Positions 8,533-19,939 of a DNA stretch of 64,000 bases are shown here, in pieces. Every line of letters begins with the position of its first letter. Positions within the stretch are counted from its first letter, which is position 1. Source of the stretch: Gammaproteobacteria bacterium (GTDB lineage: Bacteria > Pseudomonadota > Gammaproteobacteria > Burkholderiales > Rhodocyclaceae); NCBI GenBank assembly GCA_018825305.1, contig JAHJEO010000020.1, forward strand, positions 1 through 64,000, read 5' to 3'. A program made the position numbers and the translations under genes. The notes beneath the pieces are model-generated. The model was not told where the DNA came from and made no database searches. It saw only the letters and a program-made list of their open reading frames with translations.

Positions 8533-10279
8533 GTCCGTCGATCCCGAGCTGGAGGCGCAGATCGAGGCGCAGAAGGGCGCCATCGCGGAACTCGAACATG
8601 AGCTGTGGGCCGGCGGGCTCAACGAGGACATGCTCGACACCTACCAGGGCGGGTTTCGCCGCCTCGAGCGGCTGATCGAGGCGCGGGGCGGCGACAAGCG
8701 CCACAAGTTCGTCATCGTCGTTCCGGTGGCCGACCGGCCGCAGCAGATGCGCGACTGCCTCGATAGCTTGCTCGACCTCTGCCGCGCCTTTGACTACGGC
8801 GGACGGTGCGACGGTGTGTACCGCAAGGTCGCAGTCGTCATCGCCGACGACAGCAGCGACGAGGAGAGCATCGCCAGCAACCGCGAGCTCGCCACGCATT
8901 TCACCGGGCTCGGGCTGGCAACCCGCCACTTCGGACCGGACGACCAGTTCGCGCTGGTTGAGTCGCTCGGCGATGCCGGGCGCGACGCACTATCCACCAT
9001 CGTCGGCCGGGCCCGGCGCGAAGCCTTCGGCCACAAGGGCCAGGCGGTCATGCGCAACATTGCCTACCTCGAGCTGGCGCAAGTGCAGAATGAGGATGGC
9101 GACGAGCGGGTGCTGTTCTATTCCATCGACAGCGACCAGGAATTCAAGGTCAAGGTCGGCACGCCGGATGGCGACCTTGAAGTCTGCGCGGTGAATTTCT
9201 TCCACTGGCTCGACGAAATATTCTCGCGTTCCGACGCGCTGGTGCTGACGGGCAAGGTCGTCGGCGATCCGCCGGTGTCGCCCGCCGTCATGGCCGGGAA
9301 CTTCCTCGAAGACGTGATCGGCTTCCTGCGGCAGATGGCCGACAGCGGCGGCCACGCCGAATGCCGCCACCACGAGATGGCGGAGCATCCGGAGGGCGAA
9401 GCCGCCTACCACGACATGGCCGACCTGTTCGGCTTCAAGCCGGCGGCCGAGGCCTATCGCTACCGCTGCCCGCTCGAAGGCGACCACGGCGACGCCGACT
9501 GCTTCGACCATTTCGGCGGCCGCCTCAACAGCTTCTTCTTCGGCGAGCATCCCACCCGCATCTCCTACTACCAGCACCGGGCCATGCTGCGCACGGTGCA
9601 GCCGGCGCGCACCGTCTATGCCGGCAACTACGTGTTCCGGCCCGAAGCGCTGAAGTACTTCATTCCCTTCGCCGCGCTGCGGCTGCGCATGTCCGGGCCG
9701 GTGCTGGGGCGGCTGGTCAAGGCGGATATCGGCGGGCGCTTCGTTTCGGCCAACCTGCCGATGCTGCACAAGCGCACCGTCGCCACCACCGGGCAATCCG
9801 AATTCCGCCCGGGCATTCGCGCCGAGAGCGAAGCCATCGAGCTTTGCGGCGAGGCCGAGCGGCAATTCTTCGGCGACGTCATGCTGTTCACCATCGAGCG
9901 CCTGACCACCATGGGTTATCCGCAGGGTTCGCTGCCGCAGGCGACGCTGGCCGCAACGCTGACCGCCGTCCATGCCGAAATGCTGGAGAAGTACGGCAGG
10001 AAGCGCCGCGACATCGTCGAAAAGATCGGCCGGCTGGAGTCGCTGCTGCACGATCCGGTGAACTGGTGGAACCGCTCGGCCGAGCACGTCGCGGCCGTCG
10101 CCAGGTTCGAGTCCTTCCTCGACAACATCGCCCACAATTTCGGCGAGGATTCGCCCTGCTACGAACGCATCGAGTCGCCCGCCAACTGGGAGAAATGGCG
10201 CGCCGACCTGCTGCAGGCGCTGGTCGCCTACCCGGAGGACGCCGCGGCCTGGGGCCATGCGCTGGCGGGTCGTGGCTGA
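8501..10279 (+). CDS. Glycosyltransferase-like protein (GT-A type N-terminus)
   Basis: This 592-residue protein begins with a short coiled-coil-like stretch (about residues 12-40). A GT2-like nucleotide-sugar fold follows: KFVIVVPVADRP opens the domain, VVIADDSS resembles the nucleotide-binding aspartates, and SIDSDQEF resembles the DxD metal site. The C-terminal 250 residues are helical with no motif I recognise. The chosen ATG overlaps the preceding gene by 32 bases; no other good Met precedes the conserved region. It probably adds a sugar or related group in a pathway shared with its neighbours. Acceptor and donor are unknown, and catalytic activity is inferred from motifs only. Confidence 0.65.
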   Translation: MLSPVTCQTAKSVDPELEAQIEAQKGAIAELEHELWAGGLNEDMLDTYQGGFRRLERLIEARGGDKRHKFVIVVPVADRPQQMRDCLDSLLDLCRAFDYGGRCDGVYRKVAVVIADDSSDEESIASNRELATHFTGLGLATRHFGPDDQFALVESLGDAGRDALSTIVGRARREAFGHKGQAVMRNIAYLELAQVQNEDGDERVLFYSIDSDQEFKVKVGTPDGDLEVCAVNFFHWLDEIFSRSDALVLTGKVVGDPPVSPAVMAGNFLEDVIGFLRQMADSGGHAECRHHEMAEHPEGEAAYHDMADLFGFKPAAEAYRYRCPLEGDHGDADCFDHFGGRLNSFFFGEHPTRISYYQHRAMLRTVQPARTVYAGNYVFRPEALKYFIPFAALRLRMSGPVLGRLVKADIGGRFVSANLPMLHKRTVATTGQSEFRPGIRAESEAIELCGEAERQFFGDVMLFTIERLTTMGYPQGSLPQATLAATLTAVHAEMLEKYGRKRRDIVEKIGRLESLLHDPVNWWNRSAEHVAAVARFESFLDNIAHNFGEDSPCYERIESPANWEKWRADLLQALVAYPEDAAAWGHALAGRG

Positions 10280-10288
10280 TGGCGCGGC

Positions 10289-11587
10289 ATGATCGCGCAG
10301 TTGAGTGACCGGCTGCGTGACTGGCTGCATCGCCGCCGCCACGCCGAGCGCTTCGCCCTGCTCGAAGGTCTGCTGCGCCACCAGGCGCTGAGCCGGGCCG
10401 AGGTGCTGCGGCAGCAGCAGGATGACCTGGCGAATATCGTCGCCTTCGCCGCAGCCAACACCGATTTCTACCGTGACCGCCTCGCCCCGGATCGGCCCTT
10501 TATTGACCAGCCCATCCTCACCAAGGACGACGTGGTCCATAACCGCGATGCGATGCTGGCACGCGGCGCCGACCGCAAGCAGGTAGGCATCGCCTATACC
10601 GGCGGCTCGACCGGCAATCCGCTGGCCTACTACTGGGATGCCGCCAAGCACGAGCTGATGCGCGCCGGCATGATGCGCGCCTACATGGGCTCGGGTTGGC
10701 GGCCGGGCGACGGCATCATCAACTTCTGGGGCGCCAGCCAGGACATCCGGGGCGGCGGCATCGCCCGGCGCTATGGCGAATATGTCACCGGCGAAAGGAC
10801 GCTGGGCGCGCGCGATTTCGACGAGCGCAAGCTGGGCGAATGGGCCGCATGCATTGGTGCCACGCGGCCCGTCCTGCTGCAGGGCTACGCTTCGATCCTG
10901 GCCGAACTGGCCCGCTACGTCATCGACAAGCGCATCGCCATGCCGCGCAGCCTGCGCGGCATCTATTCCACGGCCGAAGTGCTGACCGCCGAGCAGCGCG
11001 AAGCGATGGAACGGGCATTCTCGTGCCGGGTCTTCAACCAGTATGGCTGCCGCGAGGTGCCCAACATCGCCTGCGAGTGCCGCCACGGCAACATGCATGT
11101 CTTCACCGACATGGTGCATCTGGAGTCGCTGCCGCAGGATGGCGCAGACCGGCTGATCGTGACCTCGCTGACCAATCGGCTGATGCCCTTCATCCGCTAC
11201 GACCTCGGCGATTCCGGTCGGCTGCTGCCGGGTGATTGCGACTGCGGCTGGCCCTTCCCGCTGATGGAAATGGGCATGTGCCGTCGCAACGACCTCATCC
11301 GCACCTCCAGCGGCAAGGTGGTGTACCCGGCCTATTTCAATAGCCTCTTGAACGGCATCGGCCCGATCCGCCAGTATCAGTTCGTCCAGACCGCGCTCGA
11401 CCGCATGGTCCTCAAGCTGGTAAGCGAGCGGCCGCTGGACGGCGTGGCGCTGGAGGCCATGCGCCAGAAGGTGCGGCGCGACGTCGACGGGGCGATGCTG
11501 ATCGAGGTGAACTACGTCGACGCGATTCCCCGCTCGGCTTCGGGCAAGCACCGCTTCATCGTAGCCGAGTTGCCGGCCACCGACTGA
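10289..11587 (+). CDS. CapK / phenylacetate-CoA ligase-like adenylate-forming enzyme
   Basis: The 432-residue product resembles the PaaK/CapK branch of adenylate-forming enzymes. YTGGSTGNP (about residues 101-109) fits the P-loop of the family, STAEVLT and FNQYGCREVPNIA fit the next core motifs, and the C-terminal IPRSASGKHRF supplies the Lys used for adenylation. Such enzymes activate a carboxylate as acyl-AMP and then often transfer it to CoA or an amine; CapK-type members sit in capsule and polysaccharide loci. The gene follows the glycosyltransferase-like gene by 9 bases, so the two are probably co-transcribed. The substrate is not predictable here. It converges on the 143-residue hypothetical gene. 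Confidence 0.75.
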   Translation: MIAQLSDRLRDWLHRRRHAERFALLEGLLRHQALSRAEVLRQQQDDLANIVAFAAANTDFYRDRLAPDRPFIDQPILTKDDVVHNRDAMLARGADRKQVGIAYTGGSTGNPLAYYWDAAKHELMRAGMMRAYMGSGWRPGDGIINFWGASQDIRGGGIARRYGEYVTGERTLGARDFDERKLGEWAACIGATRPVLLQGYASILAELARYVIDKRIAMPRSLRGIYSTAEVLTAEQREAMERAFSCRVFNQYGCREVPNIACECRHGNMHVFTDMVHLESLPQDGADRLIVTSLTNRLMPFIRYDLGDSGRLLPGDCDCGWPFPLMEMGMCRRNDLIRTSSGKVVYPAYFNSLLNGIGPIRQYQFVQTALDRMVLKLVSERPLDGVALEAMRQKVRRDVDGAMLIEVNYVDAIPRSASGKHRFIVAELPATD

Positions 11588-11603
11588 CGCGGGGAATGCC
11601 GGG

Positions 11604-12035
11604 TCAGGGCAGCGCGATGCCGTGCGCCGCCAGCCACGGCTTGTCGAGTTCCCAGCGCACGTACTTGATGCCGGGCTCCGCCCCGACCAGGCCGCTGGCT
11701 TCGGACTGCATCAGGCCCAGTGTGGTCTGGGCGGCGATGAAGGCCGGGTCGCTGGCGTCCTTGACGTTGATCTCGGGGTGGATGGCGCCGATGAAATGGA
11801 AGGCCGGCACGTCGAAGTTGCGCGGCGTGGTCATCACCGCGGTATCGCCCGCCACCCGCAGCACCCGGAATTGATAGGGGTAGGCCTTCAGTGCCGGGCT
11901 GCCTTTCGCCTCGATCACCCGGTTGAGTTCGCGCGAACGTCCGTCCGGCCGCTGCACGGCCCAGTCGACAACAAACGCCAGCAGCAGCGCCAGTGCGATC
12001 CACTGCCAGACTTTGGGCCTCGGAATGCTTTTCAT
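11604..12035 (-). CDS. Hypothetical single-pass anchored periplasmic protein
   Basis: This 143-residue protein has basic residues, one hydrophobic segment (about residues 11-26), and a soluble remainder that should be periplasmic. FHFIGAIHPEINVKDASDP and KYVRWELDKPWL are its most distinctive stretches. I do not recognise a domain. Third-position GC fits its neighbours, and it is the only plausible gene between two convergent or divergent partners. No functional clue comes from the context. Confidence 0.65.
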   Translation of the reverse strand: MKSIPRPKVWQWIALALLLAFVVDWAVQRPDGRSRELNRVIEAKGSPALKAYPYQFRVLRVAGDTAVMTTPRNFDVPAFHFIGAIHPEINVKDASDPAFIAAQTTLGLMQSEASGLVGAEPGIKYVRWELDKPWLAAHGIALP

Positions 12036-12125
12036 CTGAATTGCCTTTGCCGAATCGGCGCCGAAATGCGCCGGGAATAAATTGCTTGTGTCGTGCGGCG
12101 GCCCCCACCATAATCAATAGTCATT

Positions 12126-12175
12126 CCAGCCACCAGCCACCAGCCACCAGTTACCAGTTACCAGTTACCAGTTAC
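12126..12175 (+). repeat. Heptanucleotide tandem repeat (7 units)
   Basis: Three CCAGCCA units (12126-12146) are followed by four CCAGTTA units (12147-12174) with no gaps. The array ends just before the GAAGGAGGGGG ribosome-binding region of the Yip1-type gene, 16 bases before its ATG. It lies outside the reading frame, so copy-number change would alter spacing rather than frame. Confidence 0.95.
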
Positions 12176-12190
12176 GAAGGAGGGGGAGTC

Positions 12191-13054
12191 ATGAACATCG
12201 TCACACGCGTCAAGGATATCCTGCTTGCGCCGCAATCGACCTGGCCTGTCATTGAGGCCGAAGAGACCAGCGTCGCCGCGCTTTATACCCAGTACATCAT
12301 GATCCTCGCCGCGATCCAGGCGGTGGCGGGTTTCCTCGGCATGTCGCTGTTCGGCGCCAGTGTCATGGGCGTCACGGTGCGGGTGCCGATCATGGCCGGT
12401 CTGGTCCAGATGGTGTTGGGCTATGGCATGGCGCTGGCGATGATCTACGTTGTTGCGCTGATCGCCGATGCGCTGGCGCCGAGTTTTGGTGGTCAGAAGA
12501 ATTCGCTGAACGCCCTGAAATTGATGGCCTACGCCAGCACCGCCGGCATGGTGGGCGGCATTTTCATGCTGATTCCGGCGCTGGGCGTGCTGACCCTGCT
12601 GGCAGGGCTGTATTCGCTGTACCTGCTTTATCTCGGCGTTGGCGCGATGATGAAGGTGCCGCGTGAAAAGGCCTTGCCCTACACGGCCGTACTGGTGGTC
12701 TGCGCCATCGTCGCGGGTGCGATCGCCGGCGCGGTGCTCGGCGCCGTCGGCGGCCAGCCGGCGATGAACATGGGTTCGATGTCGCAGGACGGGGTCCGGC
12801 CGGCGATGACGGTTGAAACTCCCCAGGGCAAGGTGACGATAGACGCCAGCCAGAACGCCATGAGGGTCGAGACGCCCCAGGGCGCGGTCACCATCGATGC
12901 CGACAAGATGGAAGCCTGGAGCCAGAAGATGGAAGCGGCCGCCGCCAAGCTTGAAAAGGCCCAGCAGGCGGGCGACCAGGCGGCCATGGAGCAGGCGCTC
13001 AAGGAAATGACCGCGCTGCAGACCGAGCAGCCGATGATGGCGCCGCAACGCTGA
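12191..13054 (+). CDS. Yip1-family membrane protein with charged C-terminal tail
   Basis: The 287-residue product starts MNIVTRVKDILLAPQSTWPVI, a typical bacterial Yip1/DUF1282-like opening, and has five or six hydrophobic helices to about residue 195. The tail carries two copies of a VETPQGxVTID motif (GKVTIDAS and GAVTIDAD) and then a coiled-coil-like Lys/Glu/Ala/Met-rich end. The function of bacterial Yip1 proteins is not well defined. The ATG at 12191 is chosen over an upstream in-frame start because of the strong GGAGGGGG site and because the upstream part encodes the tandem repeat. Expression may depend on the repeat array directly upstream. Confidence 0.75.
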   Translation: MNIVTRVKDILLAPQSTWPVIEAEETSVAALYTQYIMILAAIQAVAGFLGMSLFGASVMGVTVRVPIMAGLVQMVLGYGMALAMIYVVALIADALAPSFGGQKNSLNALKLMAYASTAGMVGGIFMLIPALGVLTLLAGLYSLYLLYLGVGAMMKVPREKALPYTAVLVVCAIVAGAIAGAVLGAVGGQPAMNMGSMSQDGVRPAMTVETPQGKVTIDASQNAMRVETPQGAVTIDADKMEAWSQKMEAAAAKLEKAQQAGDQAAMEQALKEMTALQTEQPMMAPQR

Positions 13055-13062
13055 GCGACCCG

Positions 13063-13084
13063 GCCCCGGCCGCCGCGCCGGGGC
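13063..13084. terminator. GC hairpin between convergent genes
   Basis: GCCCCGG (13063-13069) pairs with CCGGGGC (13078-13084) across an 8-base loop, between the ends of the Yip1-type gene (13054) and the ETF-QO gene (13096). No T-run follows on either strand, so intrinsic termination is uncertain. Confidence 0.35.
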
Positions 13085-13095
13085 AATCGCATTAC

Positions 13096-14736
13096 CTACA
13101 TCTCCTGGTAGATCGGCCCTTCGCCGCCCTGCGGCGTCACCCAGTTGATGTTTTGCGTCGGGTCCTTGATGTCGCAGGTCTTGCAATGCACGCAGTTCTG
13201 GGCGTTGATCTGCAGCTGCGGCGCATCGGCGGCGTCCTTGACGATCTCATAGACCCCGGCCGGGCAGTAGCGTTGCTCGGGCGCATCGTAGAGCGCCAGG
13301 TTGACGCGGATCGGCGTGTCGCCATCGCCGAGTTTTAGATGGCAGGGCTGATCTTCCTCGTGGTTGGTGTTGGAGAGGAAGACCGAGGAGAGACGGTCGA
13401 AGCTCAGCACGCCGTCGGGCCTGGGATAGTCGATCGGCGTGCAGGCGGCTGCCGGCTTCAGCTTGGCGTGGTCGGCGGAAAGCCCCAGCGTCCACGGCGC
13501 GCGGCCGCGCAGCAGCAGCTGGTCGATGCCGAACAGCAGCGAGCCGGCATACAGGCCCTTCGCCATCAGCGGCTTGAAGTTGCGCGCGGTGTATAGCTCG
13601 TCGTGCAGCCAGGAGGCGCGGAATTTTTCGCCATAGGCCGGCAGGGCGTCGTGGCCGCGGCCGGCGGCCAGCGCCTCGTGCGCCGCCTCGGCGGCGAGCA
13701 TGCCGGACTTGATGGCGGCGTGCGAGCCCTTGATGCGCGAGGCGACGAGGAAGCCGGCGTCGTCGCCGAGCAGCGCGCCGCCGGGGAAGGTGAATTGCGG
13801 CAGCGCCTGCAGCCCGCCCGAGACCAGCGCGCGGGCGCCATAGGCGAGGCGCTTGCCGCCGCCGAGCACGGCGGCAAGCGCCGGGTGGGTCTTGAGCCGC
13901 TGGAATTCCTCGAAGGGCGAGAGGTAGGGGTTGCTGTAGCCCAGCCCGACGACGAGGCCGACGGCGACGCGGTTTTCGCCGGCCGTCGAGCCGTAGTGGT
14001 AGCAGAAGGATCCGCCGTAGGTGTCGGCCGCCAGCGGCCAGCCGGCGGTGTGCATCACCATGCCCGGGCGATGCTGTTCGGCCGGCACTTCCCACAGTTC
14101 CTTGATGCCGATGCCGTAGGTCTGCGGCTGGGCATCGCGGCGCAGGTCGAATTTCGCTTCGAGCTGCTTGCCGAGGTGGCCGCGGCAACCCTCGGCGAAC
14201 AGCGTGTACTTCGCCAGCAGTTCCATGCCGGGCTGGAAGGCGGGGCCGGGCTGGCCGTCCCGGGTCACGCCCATGTCGCCGGTGGCCACGCCGCGCACCG
14301 CGCCCGCGTCATCGTAGAGCACCTCGGCGCCGGCGAAGCCGGGATAGACCTCGACGCCGAGCGCCTCGGCCTGCGCACCGAGCCAGCGGCAGACCTTGCC
14401 CAGGCTGACGATGTAGTTGCCGTGGTTCTGGAAGCAGCCGGGCAGCAGCGCGGAGGGCAGGGCGACGCTGCCGCTTTTCGTCAGGAACAGGAAACGGTCC
14501 TCGCTCACCGGCGTGTCGAGAGGCGCATCCTGTGCCTGCCAGTCCGGGATCAGCTCGTTGAGTGCGCGCGGGTCCATCACCGCACCCGACAGGATGTGGG
14601 CGCCGATCTCCGCCCCTTTCTCGATGAGGCAGACCGAACGCCCGGCATCGAGTTGCTTCAGGTGGATGGCAGCCGCCAGTCCGGCCGGGCCGCCGCCGAC
14701 GATCACCACATCGAATTCCATCGCTTCGCGTTCCAT
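13096..14736 (-). CDS. Electron transfer flavoprotein-ubiquinone oxidoreductase
   Basis: This 546-residue enzyme passes electrons from reduced ETF, fed by acyl-CoA and other dehydrogenases, to membrane ubiquinone. It opens with the FAD-binding motif [15 protein letters not shown] and ends with the 4Fe-4S ligand pattern [18 protein letters not shown] that is diagnostic for ETF-QO. Length matches the family. The ATG at 14736 is preferred because GGAGG lies six bases before it; an upstream ATG at 14763 would add nine residues. No etfAB is visible in the window. It is divergent from the thioesterase and acetoacetyl-CoA synthetase pair, which fits a role in fatty or keto acid oxidation. Confidence 0.95.
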   Translation of the reverse strand: MEREAMEFDVVIVGGGPAGLAAAIHLKQLDAGRSVCLIEKGAEIGAHILSGAVMDPRALNELIPDWQAQDAPLDTPVSEDRFLFLTKSGSVALPSALLPGCFQNHGNYIVSLGKVCRWLGAQAEALGVEVYPGFAGAEVLYDDAGAVRGVATGDMGVTRDGQPGPAFQPGMELLAKYTLFAEGCRGHLGKQLEAKFDLRRDAQPQTYGIGIKELWEVPAEQHRPGMVMHTAGWPLAADTYGGSFCYHYGSTAGENRVAVGLVVGLGYSNPYLSPFEEFQRLKTHPALAAVLGGGKRLAYGARALVSGGLQALPQFTFPGGALLGDDAGFLVASRIKGSHAAIKSGMLAAEAAHEALAAGRGHDALPAYGEKFRASWLHDELYTARNFKPLMAKGLYAGSLLFGIDQLLLRGRAPWTLGLSADHAKLKPAAACTPIDYPRPDGVLSFDRLSSVFLSNTNHEEDQPCHLKLGDGDTPIRVNLALYDAPEQRYCPAGVYEIVKDAADAPQLQINAQNCVHCKTCDIKDPTQNINWVTPQGGEGPIYQEM

Positions 14737-14855
14737 TGCCGTCCTCCACGCCTTATCATGCAATGCTTGCGAGCGTAGTGTAACCGCGGCAGCAGCGAAG
14801 CCATCGAAGCAACGGCCGTCGCGGCGCGCTCTCCGGGAAATTGCAGGGAACGATC

Positions 14856-15268
14856 ATGGAACATCACCGCATACTGGTTCATACCACGCAGGTCCCCATC
14901 CGCTGGGGCGACATGGATGCGATGGGCCACGTGAACAACACCGTCTACTTCCGCTACATGGAGCAGGCCCGCATCGCCTGGCTCGAGTCGCTCGGCTACG
15001 GCGTCGCGGTCACGCTCGACGAAAGCCCGGTGATCGTCAATGCCAGCTGCACCTTCATCGTGCCCTTCACCTATCCCGGCACGGTCGAGATCAGGACCTT
15101 CGCCGGCAAGCCCGGCCGCAGCAGCCTGCCGACCTGGCACGAGATGAGCAAGGTCGGCGAAGACACGCTCTACGCCGAGGGCGCCTCCAAGATCGTGTGG
15201 ACGCTGGCGTCTACCGGCAAGTCGGCACCCCTGCCCGAGGCCATCCGCAAGCTGGTGGAGGCGCTGGC

Positions 15269-15272
<4 letters not shown>
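14856..15272 (+). CDS. 4HBT-fold acyl-CoA thioesterase (YbgC/FcbC-like)
   Basis: The 138-residue hot-dog protein carries the 4-hydroxybenzoyl-CoA thioesterase signature [24 protein letters not shown], given here over residues 11-34, with the catalytic Asp in WGDMD. It should hydrolyse an acyl-CoA in the cytoplasm. A TTG five codons upstream is possible, but the ATG at 14856 has an AGGGA in place. Its stop overlaps the start of the acetoacetyl-CoA synthetase gene (ATGA), so the two are translationally coupled and probably act on related CoA esters. Confidence 0.85.
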
Positions 15273-17227
<1,955 letters not shown>

Positions 17228-17233
17228 ACGCTG

Positions 17234-17270
17234 CCTGAGCGTCGGACCGCCTCCTGAGCGTCGGACCGCC
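17234..17270 (+). repeat. 18-base tandem duplication
   Basis: CCTGAGCGTCGGACCGCC occurs at 17234-17251 and again at 17253-17270, one base apart. It directly precedes copy 3 of the dispersed repeat in a 143-base intergenic gap that shows no gene. Confidence 0.85.
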
Positions 17271-17276
17271 GCCTGA

Positions 17277-17301
17277 AAAAGTCGGCGATGGCGGGACGGC
17301 G
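17277..17301 (+). repeat. Dispersed 25-base repeat, copy 3 (intergenic)
   Basis: The core AAAAGTCGGCG is intact and is followed by ATGGCGGGACGGCG (two differences). It is one of the two intergenic copies. Confidence 0.7.
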
Positions 17302-17370
17302 AGTCGATCCCATTTCCGGTGTTAGAGTGGGGCTATTCCCGCCACGAACCATCGAGACAAGGATTACTGC

Positions 17371-19917
17371 ATGGCCAAGCGCACCGCGCCATCCCGGGCA
17401 ACTGCCGCACCGGCCGCCGACTTCCCCATCGTCGGCATCGGCTGTTCGGCCGGCGGGCTTGAAGCGCTGGGCGAGTTTCTGGGCGGTGTTCCGGCCGGCT
17501 GTGGCATGGCTTTCGTCATCGTCCAGCACCTCGATCCCGACCACGCCAGCACGCTGGCCGAGCTGCTGCAGCGCCTGACGCCGATGCAGGTGGTCGAGGC
17601 CGGCGACCGCATGGCGTTGGCGCCCGACTGCGTCTATGTCATCCCGCCCAACCACGACCTTTCCCTGCTCCACGGCAAGCTGCACCTGCTCGATCCGACC
17701 GAGCGGCGCGGCCTGCGCCTGCCGGTCGACTTCTTCCTGCGCACCGTCGCCGAGGACCGGCAGGACAAGGCCGTCGCCGTCATCCTGTCCGGCATGGGTT
17801 CCGACGGCGTGCTCGGCCTGCGGGCGATCAAGGAGCGCTCCGGCCTGACCCTGGCGCAGGAACCGGCCAGCGCCAAGGCCGCCAGCATGCCGCAAAGCGC
17901 CATCGACGCCGGCCTGGTCGACATCGTCGCGCCGGCCGCACAGCTGCCCGCGCGCATCCTGGCCTTCCTGCACCATGTGCCGCGCGGCGAATCTGCCGTA
18001 GTCGACAAGTCCGCCGCCACGTCGAACACCCTGGAAAAGGTCGTCATTTTGCTGCGCGACCATTGCGGTGCCGACTTTTCGCTCTACAAGACCAGCACCC
18101 TCTACCGGCGCATCGAGCGCCGCACGGCGCTGCACCAGCTGGCCGGCATCGCCGCCTACGTGCGCTACCTGCGCGAGAACCCGCAGGAACTCGACCTGCT
18201 GTTCAAGGAACTGCTGATCGGCGTCACCAACTTCTTCCGCGATCCCGGCGTCTGGGACACCCTGCGCGACACCACCCTGCCGGTACTGCTGGCGCAGCAC
18301 CGCGCCGGCGCCACCCTGCGCGCCTGGGTGCCCGCCTGCTCCAGCGGCGAGGAGGCCTATTCGCTGGCGATGGTGTTCCGCGAGGCGCTCGACAAGGTCA
18401 AGTCGCGTGGCCGCGTCACGCTGCAGATCTACGCCACCGACCTCGATCCGGACGCCATCGACAAGGCCCGCCGGGGCTGCTACCCGAAGAACATCGCGGC
18501 GGACGTGTCGCCCGAGCGCCTGGCCCGCTTCTTCGTCGCCGCCGACGACGGCTATGTCGTCGCCAAGGACATCCGCGACACGGTGATCTTCGCCCCGCAG
18601 AACATCATTTCCGACCCGCCCTTCACCAAGCTCGACATCCTCTCCTGCCGCAACCTGCTGATCTACTTCCGTCCGGAACTGCAGATGAAGCTGCTGCCGC
18701 TGTTCCACTATGCGCTCAACCGCGAGGGCATCCTGCTGCTCGGCAGCGCCGAATCGGTCGGCAGCTTCGATCAGCTGTTCGCGCCGGCCGACAGCAAGGC
18801 GCGCATCTTCCGCCGCCTCGACCGCGCCATGCCGCTGGCGGAGCTGGCGTTCCCGACCCGCACTGCCGCCGTGGCAGCCACCGAGGTGGCGGTGCCCGAC
18901 AACCTGCACAACCTCGGCCAGCTGACCGACCAGCTGATCCAGCAGAATTTCGCGCCGGCCGCCGTGCTGGTCAATGCCGCCGGCGACATCCTCTACATCA
19001 GCGGGCGCACCGGAAAATACCTGGAGCCGGCCGCCGGCAAGGTCAACATCAACATCCACGCCATGGCGCGCGACGGCCTGCGCGAGGCGCTCACCGGCGT
19101 CATCTACAAGGTGCTGCAGCGGCGGCAGCCGGTGCACCTCAACGGCCTGCAGGTCGGCACCAACGGCGGCACGCAGATCGTCAATGTCACGGTGCAGGCC
19201 ATCGAGCAGCCCGAGGCGCTGCGCGGCCGGGTGCTTGTGGTGTTCACCGACGTCGCCGCGGCGACCGCCGGCAAGCCGCGCAAGAGCACGACCGCGGCCA
19301 CCCACGAGGCGCTGCAGCAGGAACTGCAGCAGACCCGCGAGGCCCTGCGCGTGACCCACGAGGAGATGCAGACCTCGGTCGAGGAGCTCAAGTCGTCCAA
19401 CGAGGAGCTGCAGTCCACCAACGAAGAGCTGCAATCCACCAACGAGGAACTGACCACCTCGAAGGAAGAGATGCAGTCGATGAACGAGGAGCTGCAGACC
19501 GTCAATGCCGAGCTGCAGTCCAAGGTCGAGGACCTGACCTGGGAACGCAACGACATGACGAACCTGCTCAACAGCACGGAAGTCGCCACGGTGTTCCTCG
19601 ACAACGCCCTCAAGCTGCGGCGCTTCACCGCGCATGCGACGAGGATATTCAAGCTGATTCCCGGCGACGTCGGGCGGCTGCTGTCCGATGTCGTCTGCGA
19701 CCTCGACTATCCGCAACTGCTGGCCGATGCGCAGGACGTGTTGCGCACGCTGATGTCATGCGAGAAGCAGGTGAGCACCGGCGACGGCCGCTGGTATCGG
19801 GTGCGCATCATGCCCTACCGCACGCAGGACAACATGATCGACGGCGTGGTCAGCACATTCATCGACATCACCGCGATCAAGCAGCTCGAAGCCGAGCTGC
19901 GGCATCAGGCAGGCTAG
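17371..19917 (+). CDS. CheB-CheR fusion with C-terminal coiled coil and PAS domain
   Basis: The 848-residue protein joins a CheB methylesterase domain (residues 1-190; likely triad Ser26 in GCSAGG, His53 in VQHLD, Asp145 in GMGSDG) to a CheR methyltransferase domain (about 220-480, with [22 protein letters not shown] and [10 protein letters not shown]). A PAS-like region follows, then a coiled coil of EELQSTN heptads (about 640-720), and a terminal PAS domain. No CheB receiver domain precedes the esterase. Many relatives continue into a histidine kinase; this one stops after PAS and the next gene supplies a kinase. It should tune methylation of a chemoreceptor, but no receptor gene is in the window. 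Confidence 0.9.
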   Translation: MAKRTAPSRATAAPAADFPIVGIGCSAGGLEALGEFLGGVPAGCGMAFVIVQHLDPDHASTLAELLQRLTPMQVVEAGDRMALAPDCVYVIPPNHDLSLLHGKLHLLDPTERRGLRLPVDFFLRTVAEDRQDKAVAVILSGMGSDGVLGLRAIKERSGLTLAQEPASAKAASMPQSAIDAGLVDIVAPAAQLPARILAFLHHVPRGESAVVDKSAATSNTLEKVVILLRDHCGADFSLYKTSTLYRRIERRTALHQLAGIAAYVRYLRENPQELDLLFKELLIGVTNFFRDPGVWDTLRDTTLPVLLAQHRAGATLRAWVPACSSGEEAYSLAMVFREALDKVKSRGRVTLQIYATDLDPDAIDKARRGCYPKNIAADVSPERLARFFVAADDGYVVAKDIRDTVIFAPQNIISDPPFTKLDILSCRNLLIYFRPELQMKLLPLFHYALNREGILLLGSAESVGSFDQLFAPADSKARIFRRLDRAMPLAELAFPTRTAAVAATEVAVPDNLHNLGQLTDQLIQQNFAPAAVLVNAAGDILYISGRTGKYLEPAAGKVNINIHAMARDGLREALTGVIYKVLQRRQPVHLNGLQVGTNGGTQIVNVTVQAIEQPEALRGRVLVVFTDVAAATAGKPRKSTTAATHEALQQELQQTREALRVTHEEMQTSVEELKSSNEELQSTNEELQSTNEELTTSKEEMQSMNEELQTVNAELQSKVEDLTWERNDMTNLLNSTEVATVFLDNALKLRRFTAHATRIFKLIPGDVGRLLSDVVCDLDYPQLLADAQDVLRTLMSCEKQVSTGDGRWYRVRIMPYRTQDNMIDGVVSTFIDITAIKQLEAELRHQAG
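19381..19510 (+). repeat. 21-base in-frame repeats encoding coiled-coil heptads
   Basis: Near-identical 21-base units encode NEELQST / NEELQTV heptads in the CheB-CheR fusion. Units near 19400-19455 are the most alike. They alter coiled-coil length in whole heptads, and the frame is kept. Confidence 0.8.
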
Positions 19918-19939
19918 GATCACCAAAGGAGACCTCCCC

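Noticed and set aside
8990-11551. 853-codon minus-strand frame opposite the GT- and CapK-like genes
   Set aside because: Low-complexity His/Ala/Gly-rich translation with no domains; the plus-strand genes have clear motifs.
12126-12175. Heptad repeat as a CRISPR array
   Set aside because: Units are 7 bases with no spacers and no cas genes.
18067-18082. Further dispersed-repeat copy in the CheB-CheR gene (minus strand AAAAGTCGGCA)
   Set aside because: Core nearly matches but the GC-rich tail is absent, so chance is enough.
19381-19510. 21-base repeats as a mobile or CRISPR repeat
   Set aside because: They are in-frame coiled-coil heptads of a recognised fusion protein.
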